Shown here: piece after piece, positions 50,921 through 59,570 of the stretch
Layout: each line of letters begins with the position of its first letter
Numbering within the stretch: the first letter of the stretch is position 1
Assembly: GCF_030811555.1 (NCBI RefSeq)
Contig: NZ_JAUSQZ010000001.1
Span: forward strand, 4,771,241 to 4,835,240
Length of the DNA stretch: 64,000 nt
From: Kineosporia succinea
Lineage (GTDB): Bacteria > Actinomycetota > Actinomycetes > Actinomycetales > Kineosporiaceae
Direction: 5' to 3'
The notes under the pieces: model-generated
What the model was told of the DNA's origin: nothing
The model's database searches: none
The model's input: only the letters and a program-made list of their open reading frames with translations
Made by a program: the position numbers and the translations under genes

Positions 50921-53900
50921 TTGAGTCAGGGCCAGGACGAGCGTCAGCGCGAGGGCCTCGACGACCTGCGGGTGGTCGAGGCCGGCGGCGCGTCTTCCCC
51001 GGGGGCCGAGGCCGCGAAGGAGGCCGCGCGCGGCGGGATCCGGCGCTGGATGCTGGGGGCCGGTGACGCGACCCGGGCCGCCGGGCCGTGGGCGCTCGTG
51101 GCCGGGCTGACCGCCTCGTCGATCGCGCCGCTGGTCGTCTCGGCCGCCGGCGGCGACCTCGCGGCGGTGTTCCAGGGGGTGAGCGGGCTCAGCAGCGGGT
51201 TCCTGCCCGACGCCCTGGCCTCGGCCGCCGAACGGCTGAAAGACGATGCCTCCGAGCAGGAGTGGAGCCAGGCGCTGCAGCAGGAGCTGGCGGCCCGGCT
51301 GGAGACGTCCCAGGCGCTGCGGGCCGATGTCGCCACCCTCCTGGAGGCGGTGGGCGCGGTCGAGACGACCGTGCAGGCGGCGCTGCAGCAGTCGGGGGAG
51401 TCCTCGGCCGGCGTCGCCCGCGAGGTGCTGATCGCGGTCTCCGGGCTGGGAGGTGACTTCGAGCGCTTCCGTGAGCACGTCGTCCGTTCGCTCGGCACTC
51501 TCCAGCACGAACTGGCCGCGCACAGCGCCCAGCAGCGGCAGGAGAACGACCGCGCCCACGAGCAGCTGGTCGCCATGACCGGCCTGTTCGCCGATCTGGT
51601 CACCAGCGTGCGGCGGGGCGCGGCCGGGGCCGTCCCGGCCGACGGGGCCCTCGTGCGGCCCGGCCTCGAGGTCTGTCCCTACCCGGGCCTGAACAGTTTT
51701 CAGGCGCGCGACGCGGACTTCTTCACCGGCCGGGCCGATGTCGTCAACGAGCTCGTCGGGCGCATCACGCAGGCCGCCCACGCGCCGCGGGGCCCGCTGC
51801 TGCTGGTCGGGGTGTCCGGGGTGGGCAAGTCCTCGCTGCTGCGGGCGGGGGTCGTGCCCGCGCTGCGCCGCGAGGAGGCCCAGCGGGCCGGGGCCCGGGC
51901 CTGGGAGGTCGTGGTCATGACCCCGACCGGGCGTACGGACGCGCCGGACGCGACGAGTTCCCGCCGGGTGCGTCCCCTGCTCGAGCTGGCCGGGCGGGTC
52001 GGGGCGGCCTCCGGCATCGACTCCCTGCTCGGCAAGCCCGAGCACTTCGGCGCCTTCACCGCCTCCACCCCCGGGCAGCTGCTGATCGTGGTCGACCAGT
52101 TCGAGCAGGTCTTCGACACCGCGACCGTCAGCGAGCAGCACCGCGACGAGTTCGTGACCGCCCTGGTGAACGCGGCGCCGGCGCTGGTGCTGATCTCGGT
52201 GCGGGCCGATTTCTACGAGCGGTGCGTGCGCCTGCACCAGCTGGCCGGGCACCTTCCCGGCGACCAGGTGGTGCTGGGGCCGATGACGCCCGAGGGGCTG
52301 CGCCAGGCCGTGCTGCAGCCGGCCGGGCGGGTCGGGGTGGGCGTCGAACCGGCGCTGGTCGAACTGCTGCTGGCCGACCTCGGGGTGGGTGGCGAGGGCA
52401 CGTACGACCCGGGCTCGCTGCCGCTGCTGGCCCACGCGCTCAGGGCCACCTGGGACCGGCGCGTGGCCCCGGGCGACCTGACCGTCGACGCCTACCGCTC
52501 CAGCGGTGGCATCAGTGGCGCGGTGACGCAGGAGGCAGAAGAGGTCTGGGAGCGCCTGACCGTCCCCGAGCGACGCGAGCTGCGGCATCTGCTGCTGCGG
52601 GGTGTGGTCGTCACCGGGCGCGAGGTGACGCGCCGCGCGGTGCCCCGTCCCGAGCCGGCCGGTCGCTGGCTGACCTGGATGATCGAGCGGCGGCTGATGA
52701 CGGCCGACGCGGGCAGTGTGCAGATCTCGCACGAGGCCCTGCTCTGGGCCTGGCCCCGCCTGGCCGGCTGGGTCGCCGCCGAACGTGAGAACCTGCAGCT
52801 GCAGCAGCAACTCACCGAGGCCGCCGACTACTGGGCCGCGAACGCGCACGACCCGGGCGCCCTGTACCGGGGAGCGCGGCTGACGGCGGCCCAGGACTGG
52901 GCGGCCGAGCGCGACGACCTCACCTGGCAGCAGCGGCAGTTCATCGAGACGTCGGTGGGCGCGGCCCAGCACGAACTCACCACCGAACGCACCCGCACCC
53001 GGCGGCTGAGGCGCCTCGCCGCGTCCCTCGTCGTGCTTCTCGTCGCCGCGATCACCGCCGGTGGATACGCCTATTCGCAGGGGCAGGCGGCCCGGCGGCA
53101 GACGGCGATGGCGCAGTCGCAGCGGTTCGCGGCCCAGTCGGCGCAGCTCGCGGGCACCGATCCGCGCCGGGCGAAGCTGCTGGCGGTGCACGGCTGGGGT
53201 GAGTCCCACACCCAGGAGGCCCGCAGTGCGCTGCTGAGCGCCCAGATGCTCGAGCACGCGGGAGCGCTGGCCACCCGGAGCTGGCAGAACCAGGTCGCCC
53301 TGAGCCCTGACGGGCGCTGGACCGTGACTGGTGGGCAGGACGGCTCGGTGCGGCTGTGGGACAACCAGACCCACGAGATCGCCCACGACCTGGGCACTCT
53401 GGAGGGCACGATCTGGCAGATCGACTTCTCCCCGGACGGGTCGATGGTCTCGGCCGGTGCCGGTCAGGAGGTGCGGATCTGGCAGGTCGCCTCCGGTCGT
53501 CAGGTGCGCACGTTCCCGGCGCACTTCTTCACGGCCTGGGACTCGGACTCCTCGATGGTGCTGATGACCTCGCGCGACGAGCTCTTCGAGGTCGGGAGCT
53601 GGAGCGTGACCGACGGCGAGCGGCAGCGCCTTCATCTGACGCTCGCAGCCGACCGGATCGTCTCCGGGCTGGCCGTGAGCCGCGCCGATCAGCGGCTGGC
53701 CGTCACCGTGCGCCACCTGCCCGGTCGCGACACCGAGGTGAAACTGCTCGATCTGAGCTCCGGGCGGGTCGTCTCGCACTTCGCGGCGACGTCCGGCGCC
53801 CCGTCACGCATCGACTTCTCCCGCCGGGGCGAGCTGGCCGTGGGATTCGGGGACTCCGACGAGGTCGTGCTGCGGGATGCGCGCACCGGAGCCTCCCACG

Positions 53901-55198
53901 GCAAGATCGCCACCGCGGACGTGGAGATCGCCGCCGTCTCGAGCGTGACCTACTCGCCCAGCGGCCGTTTCGTGCTGATCTCCGGCGGCGGCTACGTACG
54001 CGTCTGGGAGCTGGACCGGCGGCAGTGGTCAGGCTCGGCGTTCCTCGGTTCCTCGGCCGACCGGGGGGCCGGGGCCATCTTCGACGTGGCCGCGATGGAC
54101 GACGGCCCGCTCCTGGCCGCGGCGGGCCAGACGAGCACGATGCTGATCCGCTGGAACACCGAGTGGGTGCATCCGTCGGAGACCGGCCTCGTCGCCGTCC
54201 GGGCGCAGGACAACCGGTTCGTCGTCGGTGACGAGGCCGGTGCCGTCTGGAAGGTGGGTGGTCCGGGGCAGCCGGCCCGAAAGCTGGCCCAGGGCCGGGG
54301 CACGATCCTGGCGCTGGCCGGGGCACGCGACGGTGCCGTCGCCTCGGGCAGCGACACCGGAGACATCATGGTGCTCGGCGCGGACGGTCGCCGGCGGGCC
54401 ACGCTGAACGCCGGGCCGGGCCGGCAGGTGCCCGACCTGGTGCTCACCGACTCCCTGCTGGTCGCAGGCACCGGCCCGATCCTGAAGGTCGCCGACGACC
54501 TGAAGGTGCCCTCGCGGGTGCAGGTCTGGAACGCCTCGACCCTCGAACCGGTCGCGACCCACACGTTCCGCGACCGCTACGGAATCACGATGACGCCGAG
54601 CCCCGACGGTGACGACGTCGCCGTGCTCCTCGACTCCGTCGACGGATCCAGCGGCGAGCAGGCCCGGGTGCTGCTGTACCACCTGACCGACCTGGCCGAC
54701 CCGGACGGGAAGCCGTACCGGACCATCGATCTGCCGCGTAACGAGGGTGCGACCCGCACCGCGTTCGCCCCCGGCGGTGCGACGATCGCCCTGGCCGGTG
54801 CGAACGGGCGCATCCGGCTCTTCGACACCCGCACCGGGGCCCTGACCAAGACCTTCGGCCACCACTCGGGTTCCGTTCGCGACCTGGCCTTCTCGCCCGA
54901 CGGTGCCACCGTCGCCAGCATCTCGAGCGCGGACGACGTGGTGCGGTTGTGGGACCCGGTCACGGGCGAACTGCGCGCGGAGCTGACGGGCCACACACTC
55001 GGCGTCAACCGGGTCGCGTTCTCGGCCGACGGCACGACGCTCTACAGCACCGGTGCCGACGGCCTGGCCGGGGTCTGGACCCTCGATCCGGACGAGGCGG
55101 TCGCCCGGATCTGCGCGGACCTGTCCGGGGACTTCGCCGACGAAGACTGGCGTTCGCTGGGCCTCGACCTCGCCCACTCACCCTGCCGGCAACGCTAG
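50921..55198 (+). CDS. nSTAND NTPase with transmembrane helix and WD40 repeats
   Basis: 1425 aa starting at TTG 50921. An N-terminal helical region (about residues 30-240) holds a hydrophobic stretch (AAGPWALVAGLTASSIAPLVVSAAGG) and coiled-coil-like helices. Then follows an nSTAND1 module: CPYPGLNSFQARDADFFTGR near 253, Walker A GVSGVGKSSLLRAG near 296, Walker B LLIVVDQFEQVFD near 387. A TM helix lies near 700-718 (LAASLVVLLVAAITAGGYAY). A WD40 propeller runs from about 793 to the end (LSPDGRWTVTGGQDGSVRLWD; FSPDGATVASISSADDVVRLWDP). Such proteins couple signal recognition by the propeller to NTP-driven oligomerisation; many act in defence or regulated death. Here the effector part is unclear. 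Confidence 0.92.
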   Translation: MSQGQDERQREGLDDLRVVEAGGASSPGAEAAKEAARGGIRRWMLGAGDATRAAGPWALVAGLTASSIAPLVVSAAGGDLAAVFQGVSGLSSGFLPDALASAAERLKDDASEQEWSQALQQELAARLETSQALRADVATLLEAVGAVETTVQAALQQSGESSAGVAREVLIAVSGLGGDFERFREHVVRSLGTLQHELAAHSAQQRQENDRAHEQLVAMTGLFADLVTSVRRGAAGAVPADGALVRPGLEVCPYPGLNSFQARDADFFTGRADVVNELVGRITQAAHAPRGPLLLVGVSGVGKSSLLRAGVVPALRREEAQRAGARAWEVVVMTPTGRTDAPDATSSRRVRPLLELAGRVGAASGIDSLLGKPEHFGAFTASTPGQLLIVVDQFEQVFDTATVSEQHRDEFVTALVNAAPALVLISVRADFYERCVRLHQLAGHLPGDQVVLGPMTPEGLRQAVLQPAGRVGVGVEPALVELLLADLGVGGEGTYDPGSLPLLAHALRATWDRRVAPGDLTVDAYRSSGGISGAVTQEAEEVWERLTVPERRELRHLLLRGVVVTGREVTRRAVPRPEPAGRWLTWMIERRLMTADAGSVQISHEALLWAWPRLAGWVAAERENLQLQQQLTEAADYWAANAHDPGALYRGARLTAAQDWAAERDDLTWQQRQFIETSVGAAQHELTTERTRTRRLRRLAASLVVLLVAAITAGGYAYSQGQAARRQTAMAQSQRFAAQSAQLAGTDPRRAKLLAVHGWGESHTQEARSALLSAQMLEHAGALATRSWQNQVALSPDGRWTVTGGQDGSVRLWDNQTHEIAHDLGTLEGTIWQIDFSPDGSMVSAGAGQEVRIWQVASGRQVRTFPAHFFTAWDSDSSMVLMTSRDELFEVGSWSVTDGERQRLHLTLAADRIVSGLAVSRADQRLAVTVRHLPGRDTEVKLLDLSSGRVVSHFAATSGAPSRIDFSRRGELAVGFGDSDEVVLRDARTGASHGKIATADVEIAAVSSVTYSPSGRFVLISGGGYVRVWELDRRQWSGSAFLGSSADRGAGAIFDVAAMDDGPLLAAAGQTSTMLIRWNTEWVHPSETGLVAVRAQDNRFVVGDEAGAVWKVGGPGQPARKLAQGRGTILALAGARDGAVASGSDTGDIMVLGADGRRRATLNAGPGRQVPDLVLTDSLLVAGTGPILKVADDLKVPSRVQVWNASTLEPVATHTFRDRYGITMTPSPDGDDVAVLLDSVDGSSGEQARVLLYHLTDLADPDGKPYRTIDLPRNEGATRTAFAPGGATIALAGANGRIRLFDTRTGALTKTFGHHSGSVRDLAFSPDGATVASISSADDVVRLWDPVTGELRAELTGHTLGVNRVAFSADGTTLYSTGADGLAGVWTLDPDEAVARICADLSGDFADEDWRSLGLDLAHSPCRQR

Positions 55199-55201
55199 GC
55201 T
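55196..55201 (+). promoter_or_regulatory. -10 box overlapping the nSTAND stop codon
   Basis: TAGGCT followed by seven bases and the ATG at 55209; a TANNNT box in the spacing seen at other leaderless genes here. Confidence 0.4.
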
Positions 55202-55208
55202 ACCGAAT

Positions 55209-55592
55209 ATGACTGAGCGTCAGATGTCCGTTCAGGTCGTCGTGGAGTACGTCGCGCACGACGGCTCGCCGCGAAACAGCGCGTTCTACCAGCCCTTGGC
55301 CGAGCCGTATTCGGAGGTGCCCCGGCCGGGAGACCTGGTGGCCCTGATGGGCAAGGACGTCGAGATCATGGGGGTCAACGCCGCCAGCACGGGGGAGACC
55401 TTCATCGCCACGACGCAGCGGCCCGACCGGGCGATCATCGTGCAGGGCGAGGTGCTCACCCGGCGGTGGTCGGAGGTCGGGGTCGACCTGATCTGCAAGC
55501 CCTACCCGAGCACGGTGCCGATCGAGAACGCCGACGAGGCCATGGAAATCATGGAGATGCTGGTCAAGCTCGGCTTCCAGTCGGCCCACTGA
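55209..55592 (+). CDS. Small hypothetical protein after the nSTAND gene
   Basis: 127 aa, soluble, family not recognised. It opens MTERQMSVQVVVEYVAHDGSPRNSAFYQPL and contains RPGDLVALMGKDVEIMGVNAAST and RWSEVGVDLICKPYPSTVPIENADEAMEIMEMLVKLGF, a compact alpha/beta composition. It begins 10 bp after the nSTAND stop. TAGGCT (55196-55201) overlaps that stop and ends 7 bp before the ATG, so it may also be made from its own leaderless transcript. It could be a partner of the nSTAND protein by position only. Confidence 0.75.
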   Translation: MTERQMSVQVVVEYVAHDGSPRNSAFYQPLAEPYSEVPRPGDLVALMGKDVEIMGVNAASTGETFIATTQRPDRAIIVQGEVLTRRWSEVGVDLICKPYPSTVPIENADEAMEIMEMLVKLGFQSAH

Positions 55593-55594
55593 GC

Positions 55595-56326
55595 TCAGTA
55601 GTCGCGGGTGCGCACCATCAGCCAGGCACCGGTCAGCAGCAACGTGACGTAGAGGGTGGTGGTGATGAGCCCTACCGGGTCGAGGGTGACAGCGTCGCGG
55701 GCCGCGGTGAACGGCAGATAACGCGTGTAGTTCTCGAGGTCGTTGCGCGAGTAGAAGTTTCCGGCGACCGCGGCCATCGGCTCGATGAACAGCAGATCGG
55801 CCAGCACCACCCCGACCGCGGCCGCCGCCGAGCCGGTGATCCAGCCCAGGGCCGCGCCGGCCCAGGTCAGGGCGACGAGCGCGAGCAGGTGGCCGGGAAC
55901 CGCGGCGGGGATCGCGCTCGGCTCCGGGATGCGGCCGAGGATCACGCTGACCAGCAGAGACAACGGCATCTGGACCAGGCCCGCGACGAGAGCGATGCCG
56001 GTGAGCAGCACCAGGCGCGCGGCCATCAGACGGGCGCGCCGCGGCTGGGCGACCAGGAGCACGGAAGCCAGCTTGTGACGGGTGTCTTCGGTCACCGAGG
56101 TCAGTGCGGCGAACAGCAGGGGCAGCCCGACGAACGACAGCAGCGACGACGACGAACCGCCCGTCAGCACCCGATGGGTGTTCTCGATGCTGAGGGGGCC
56201 CGGATCGGGGGTCGAGGCGACGAACGCGGACACCAGTGCCCCCAGGCCGATCGCGATCAGGGCCAGGTACCAGACCGCGGGCAGGGTGGTCATGCGGCGG
56301 GTCTCCATGGCCAGCGTCGCGCTCAC
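55595..56326 (-). CDS. ABC transporter permease (ABC-2 type)
   Basis: 243 aa with about six hydrophobic segments (VWYLALIAIGLGALVSAFVAS, LLSFVGLPLLFAALTSV, LLALVALTWAGAALGWITGSAAAAVGVVLADLLFI, LITTTLYVTLLLTGAWLMV). TSVTEDTRHKLASVLLVAQPRRARLMAARLVL is typical of ABC-2 permeases in drug- or lipid-exporter pairs. It starts at GTG 56326, overlapping the ATPase stop. The transported substrate is unknown. Confidence 0.88.
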   Translation of the reverse strand: MSATLAMETRRMTTLPAVWYLALIAIGLGALVSAFVASTPDPGPLSIENTHRVLTGGSSSSLLSFVGLPLLFAALTSVTEDTRHKLASVLLVAQPRRARLMAARLVLLTGIALVAGLVQMPLSLLVSVILGRIPEPSAIPAAVPGHLLALVALTWAGAALGWITGSAAAAVGVVLADLLFIEPMAAVAGNFYSRNDLENYTRYLPFTAARDAVTLDPVGLITTTLYVTLLLTGAWLMVRTRDY

Positions 56327-57234
56327 GAGAAGGCCTCGAAGTCGACGCTGCCGGCGGTGGCGTGCAGAAAGGCCTCCTCGAGCGTCGACGTGCGGGCCGT
56401 GAGCTCGTGCAGCACCACGCCGTAGTGCGCGGCCAGCTCCCCGATCTGCTCGGTGCCGGCCTCGCCGTCGATCACCAGGCCGTCGGCGCCCTCGGCGGAG
56501 AACGGGCCGAAACCGTTGACCTGCAGGCACTCGGCCAGGCGCTCGATCTGGGGTGAGCGCACCAGCACGCCGCGGCGCGAGAACTGCCCGACGAACTCGC
56601 TGAGCCGGCCCTCGGTGAGGATGCGGCCGCGGCCCAGGACGATGAGCTGGTCGGCGGTCTGCGCCATCTCGGCCAGTTGGTGCGACGACAGCAGCACGGT
56701 GCGGCCCTCGTCGGTCAGGGCGGTGAGGAAGTCGCGGAGCCAGCGGATGCCCTGCGGGTCGAGACCGTTGGCCGGCTCGTCGAGGACCAGGTATTCGGGG
56801 TCGCCGGCCAGCGCCGCCGCCAGGGCCAGGCGCTGCTGCATGCCGAGGGAGAACGCGCCGCTGGGATGGGAAGCCACGTCGCTCAGGCCGACCAGGGCGA
56901 GCACCTCGTCGGCCCGGCGGGGCTTCATTCCGGCCGCCGCGGTGAAGATGCGCACGTGAGCCCGGGCGCTGCGCCGCGGGTTGTGCGCGGTCGGGTCGAG
57001 CATGGCCCCGACGGTGCGCAGAGGCTGGTGGAGCTGGTCGATGCGGCGACCGCCGAACGTGGTGACGCCCTCGCCCCGCACCAGGCCGAGCATCAGGCGC
57101 ATGGTGGTCGACTTGCCGGCGCCGTTCGGGCCCAGGAAGCCGGTGACGCCGCCCGGATGCACGTCGAACGACAGGTCGTTCACGGCGTGGACCCCGTCGA
57201 ACTCCTTGTTCAGGTGCCGGGCGCTGATGCTCAG
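56323..57234 (-). CDS. ABC transporter ATP-binding protein with probable CTG start
   Basis: 303 aa. Walker A GPNGAGKSTTMRL, Q-loop region AMLDPTAHNPRRSARAH, signature FSLGMQQRLALAAAL, Walker B YLVLDEPANGLDPQG, and H-loop LLSSHQL; CcmA/DrrA-type exporter ATPase. The family's first strand (SISARHLNKEFDGVHAVNDLSF) lies upstream of the first GTG (57183), and no ATG, GTG or TTG precedes it in frame. AAGGAGC at about 57241-57247 is spaced 7 nt from a CTG at 57234, making CTG the likely start. It pairs with the permease at 55595. Confidence 0.85.
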   Translation of the reverse strand: MSISARHLNKEFDGVHAVNDLSFDVHPGGVTGFLGPNGAGKSTTMRLMLGLVRGEGVTTFGGRRIDQLHQPLRTVGAMLDPTAHNPRRSARAHVRIFTAAAGMKPRRADEVLALVGLSDVASHPSGAFSLGMQQRLALAAALAGDPEYLVLDEPANGLDPQGIRWLRDFLTALTDEGRTVLLSSHQLAEMAQTADQLIVLGRGRILTEGRLSEFVGQFSRRGVLVRSPQIERLAECLQVNGFGPFSAEGADGLVIDGEAGTEQIGELAAHYGVVLHELTARTSTLEEAFLHATAGSVDFEAFS

Positions 57235-57465
57235 GGGACTGCTCCTTCGGCTGCGATGTCTCCGGCGGCGGTGGTGTTGCCCTGTCGTCGATCTCGCGAG
57301 CCGCGCCGGAATTGTACCGATCCGGCCGGTCGCCGGGCGGGATCTTCGGGTGGGGCCGGTCCCGTTCCCCCGGCCGGCCCCACCTGACCGACAACACGCT
57401 CGAAGGCACCGTTCCGGTTGTCACGAACGCGCCCCGATGAATGTGATCCAGGTTACGGTCGGAGC

Positions 57466-57945
57466 ATGTCGCTGCCTCCCGTCGCCCGCCCGGTCACCGG
57501 CGCCGGGGCCCTCATCACCGACGGCGGTACTCGCCTGCTCCTGGTGAAACCCACCTACAAGGACGGGTGGGAGGTGCCCGGCGGTTTCGTCGAGCCGGAC
57601 GAGAGCCCGGCCGCCGCCTGTGCCCGCGAGCTCCGCGAGGAGATCGGCCTCGACCGCCCCACCGGCCGTCTTCTCGTCGTCGACTGGGCCCCCGCCCCGC
57701 CCCACGGCGACAAGCTCCTCTTCGTCTTCGACGGCGGCGTCCTGCGCCCCGCCGAGGCCGACGCCCTGGTGGTGGACGGTAACGAGATCAGCGAGGCCCG
57801 CTTCGTCGAGCTCGCCGACCTGCCCGGCCTCGTCGTCGACCGCCTCGCCCGGCGTCTGGAGGTGGCCTGGCGCGCGCAGGAGGCCGGCCTCAGCCTCTAC
57901 GCCGAGCACGGCCGCCGACGTCCGGGTGGCGACCGGCCCGGTTGA
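57466..57945 (+). CDS. Nudix hydrolase
   Basis: 159 aa. The Nudix box is [24 protein letters not shown] (G-x5-E-x7-R-E-U-x-E-E-x-G-U, complete). The N-terminal half has [29 protein letters not shown]. Cleaves nucleoside diphosphate-X compounds; the substrate is not predictable. TACGGT ends 6 nt before the ATG, consistent with a leaderless transcript. The 220 bp following it hold no gene that I can support, only GGCCGGGC-type GC repeats. Confidence 0.92.
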   Translation: MSLPPVARPVTGAGALITDGGTRLLLVKPTYKDGWEVPGGFVEPDESPAAACARELREEIGLDRPTGRLLVVDWAPAPPHGDKLLFVFDGGVLRPAEADALVVDGNEISEARFVELADLPGLVVDRLARRLEVAWRAQEAGLSLYAEHGRRRPGGDRPG

Positions 57946-58172
57946 CCGGCGCTGATCCGGGATCGGGTGACATCGGTGCGGTGATGACGCACTTCGGCCG
58001 CCTGATCACGGCCCTCGGCCGGGCAGGCCGGGCGGGCCGGGTCGCGATCTGCCCCGCCGTGTTCGCCGGTGGGCGCGGAACGGGCCTGGGCGGATCGGTC
58101 TGCGGCTGAGTACATCGCCGCCGGGCCGGATTTCGCCGCCCGGCCGGCGCCGGCTGTGCTTGACTTGCCGGC

Positions 58173-58934
58173 ATGCAGCTGGTTCTGGTGCGGCACGGTC
58201 AGTCCGCCAACAACGCCGCGTTCATCGCGGCGACCGCCCGGCAGCAGGCGCAGCCCCGCGAGGAGCCCGACGACGAAGCCGACCGGATCGCCGAGGAGCT
58301 CTCCGTCTACCGCGGTCGCGTGCCCGACCCGCTGCTGACCGACCTCGGCACCCGGCAGGCCCAGGCGCTCGGTGAGGCACTGAAGGCCGGGCGTCTGCCC
58401 TTCGCCCCGACGCACCTGTACGCCAGCCCGATGTCCCGCGCCGTGGCGACGGCCCGTCCGCTGGCCGAGGTCAGCGGCCTGCCCGTCGTGCTGCAGCCCG
58501 ACGCCTACGAGGTCGGCGGTATCCAGAACATCGACCTGAGCGTCGGCACCCGCTCGGCGCGGCCCGGTGCGACACTGCCCGAGCTGCAGATCCTCGGCGG
58601 CGCCGTGCAGGCGCCGCCCGGTCTGTTCCCGGCCGACGACCAGCCCTGGTCAGGCGGTTTCGAGGTCAGTCCCGACGAGGCCCTGCCCCGTGCCCGCCGC
58701 ATGCTCACCACGCTGTTCCGGGCCCATCAGGCCGACGACGTGGTCGTGGTGGTCAGTCACCAGTTCTTCGCCCAGTTCGTTCTCGCCGCCGCCCTGGGTC
58801 TGGAAACCGAGCCGTGGCGGCGTTTTCGGGTGGACAATGCCGGTCACCTGTCACTGCGGCTCGGCCCCGACGAAGCGATCACGGAATGGGTGAACCGGGT
58901 CGACCATCTCGACCCCGCGGACATCTCCAACTGA
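58173..58934 (+). CDS. Histidine phosphatase family protein
   Basis: 253 aa, phosphoglycerate-mutase-like. The phospho-His motif is LVLVRHGQSANNAAF at residues 4-18. LTDLGTRQAQALGEAL, LYASPMSRAVATARPLAE and VVVVSHQFFAQFVLAAALGL (second His) follow, giving the standard two-His active site. Cytosolic phosphatase of unknown substrate. It is 44 bp before a GNAT gene that seems to have its own promoter. Confidence 0.92.
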   Translation: MQLVLVRHGQSANNAAFIAATARQQAQPREEPDDEADRIAEELSVYRGRVPDPLLTDLGTRQAQALGEALKAGRLPFAPTHLYASPMSRAVATARPLAEVSGLPVVLQPDAYEVGGIQNIDLSVGTRSARPGATLPELQILGGAVQAPPGLFPADDQPWSGGFEVSPDEALPRARRMLTTLFRAHQADDVVVVVSHQFFAQFVLAAALGLETEPWRRFRVDNAGHLSLRLGPDEAITEWVNRVDHLDPADISN

Positions 58935-58978
58935 AAACTCAGGCGACCACACCGTCCACCATTGGCTACCGTTCGGCC

Positions 58979-59518
58979 ATGAGCGAATTGCGCACCGCCC
59001 GGCTGATACTGAGAAACGTCACCCCTGACGACGCCGCGGGTGTGCACGCTTACGCCGGTGACCCGGAGGTCTGCCGCTTCATGGTCTGGGGTCCGAACAC
59101 CCCGGCCGAGAGCCAGAGGTTCGTCGAGGAGCAGCTCGCGGTCCTGGCCGACCCGGCGCGCACCTCGTTCAACCAGCTGGTGACGCTCGCGGAGACCGGT
59201 GAGGTCATCGGTGGCATCGAGCTGCGGTTGCTGAGCGAGCAGCACCGGCGTGCCGAGTTCGGTTACGTCTACCGGCGCGACGTGTGGGGCCAGGGGTATG
59301 CCACCGAGGCGGCCCGTGCGCTGGTGACCTGGGCGTTCGAGCATTTCGGCCTGAACCGGATCGAGGCCACCTGCGACCCGGAGAACAAGGCGTCGGAGGC
59401 CGTGCTGCGCAAGGTCGGTCTGCAGTGCGAGGGGCTCAGCCGCCGGCACATGAAACTGCGTGACGGCTGGCGGGACTCGTTGCAGTTCGCGATCCTGTCG
59501 GACGACGAAAGGCCCTGA
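58979..59518 (+). CDS. GNAT N-acetyltransferase (RimJ/RimL type)
   Basis: 179 aa. ELRTARLILRNVTPDDAAGVHAYAGDPEVCRFMVWGPNT and GYVYRRDVWGQGYATEAARALVTWAFEHFGLNRIEATCDPENKASEAVLRKVGLQCEG show the acetyl-CoA-binding R-x-x-G-x-G/A-type loop (WGQGYATEA) of the RimJ/RimL group. It transfers an acetyl group to an amine. TACCGT ends 6 bp before the ATG, fitting a leaderless transcript. It ends at the strong terminator at 59529. Confidence 0.92.
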   Translation: MSELRTARLILRNVTPDDAAGVHAYAGDPEVCRFMVWGPNTPAESQRFVEEQLAVLADPARTSFNQLVTLAETGEVIGGIELRLLSEQHRRAEFGYVYRRDVWGQGYATEAARALVTWAFEHFGLNRIEATCDPENKASEAVLRKVGLQCEGLSRRHMKLRDGWRDSLQFAILSDDERP

Positions 59519-59528
59519 GGCGCGCGGG

Positions 59529-59566
59529 TGTGGTGCTTTCGGTCATCGATGACCGAAAGCACCACA
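59529..59566. terminator. Perfect 18-bp convergent terminator
   Basis: TGTGGTGCTTTCGGTCAT, a CG centre and the exact complement lie between the GNAT gene and the convergent gene at 59571. Confidence 0.85.
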
Positions 59567-59570
59567 TCCC

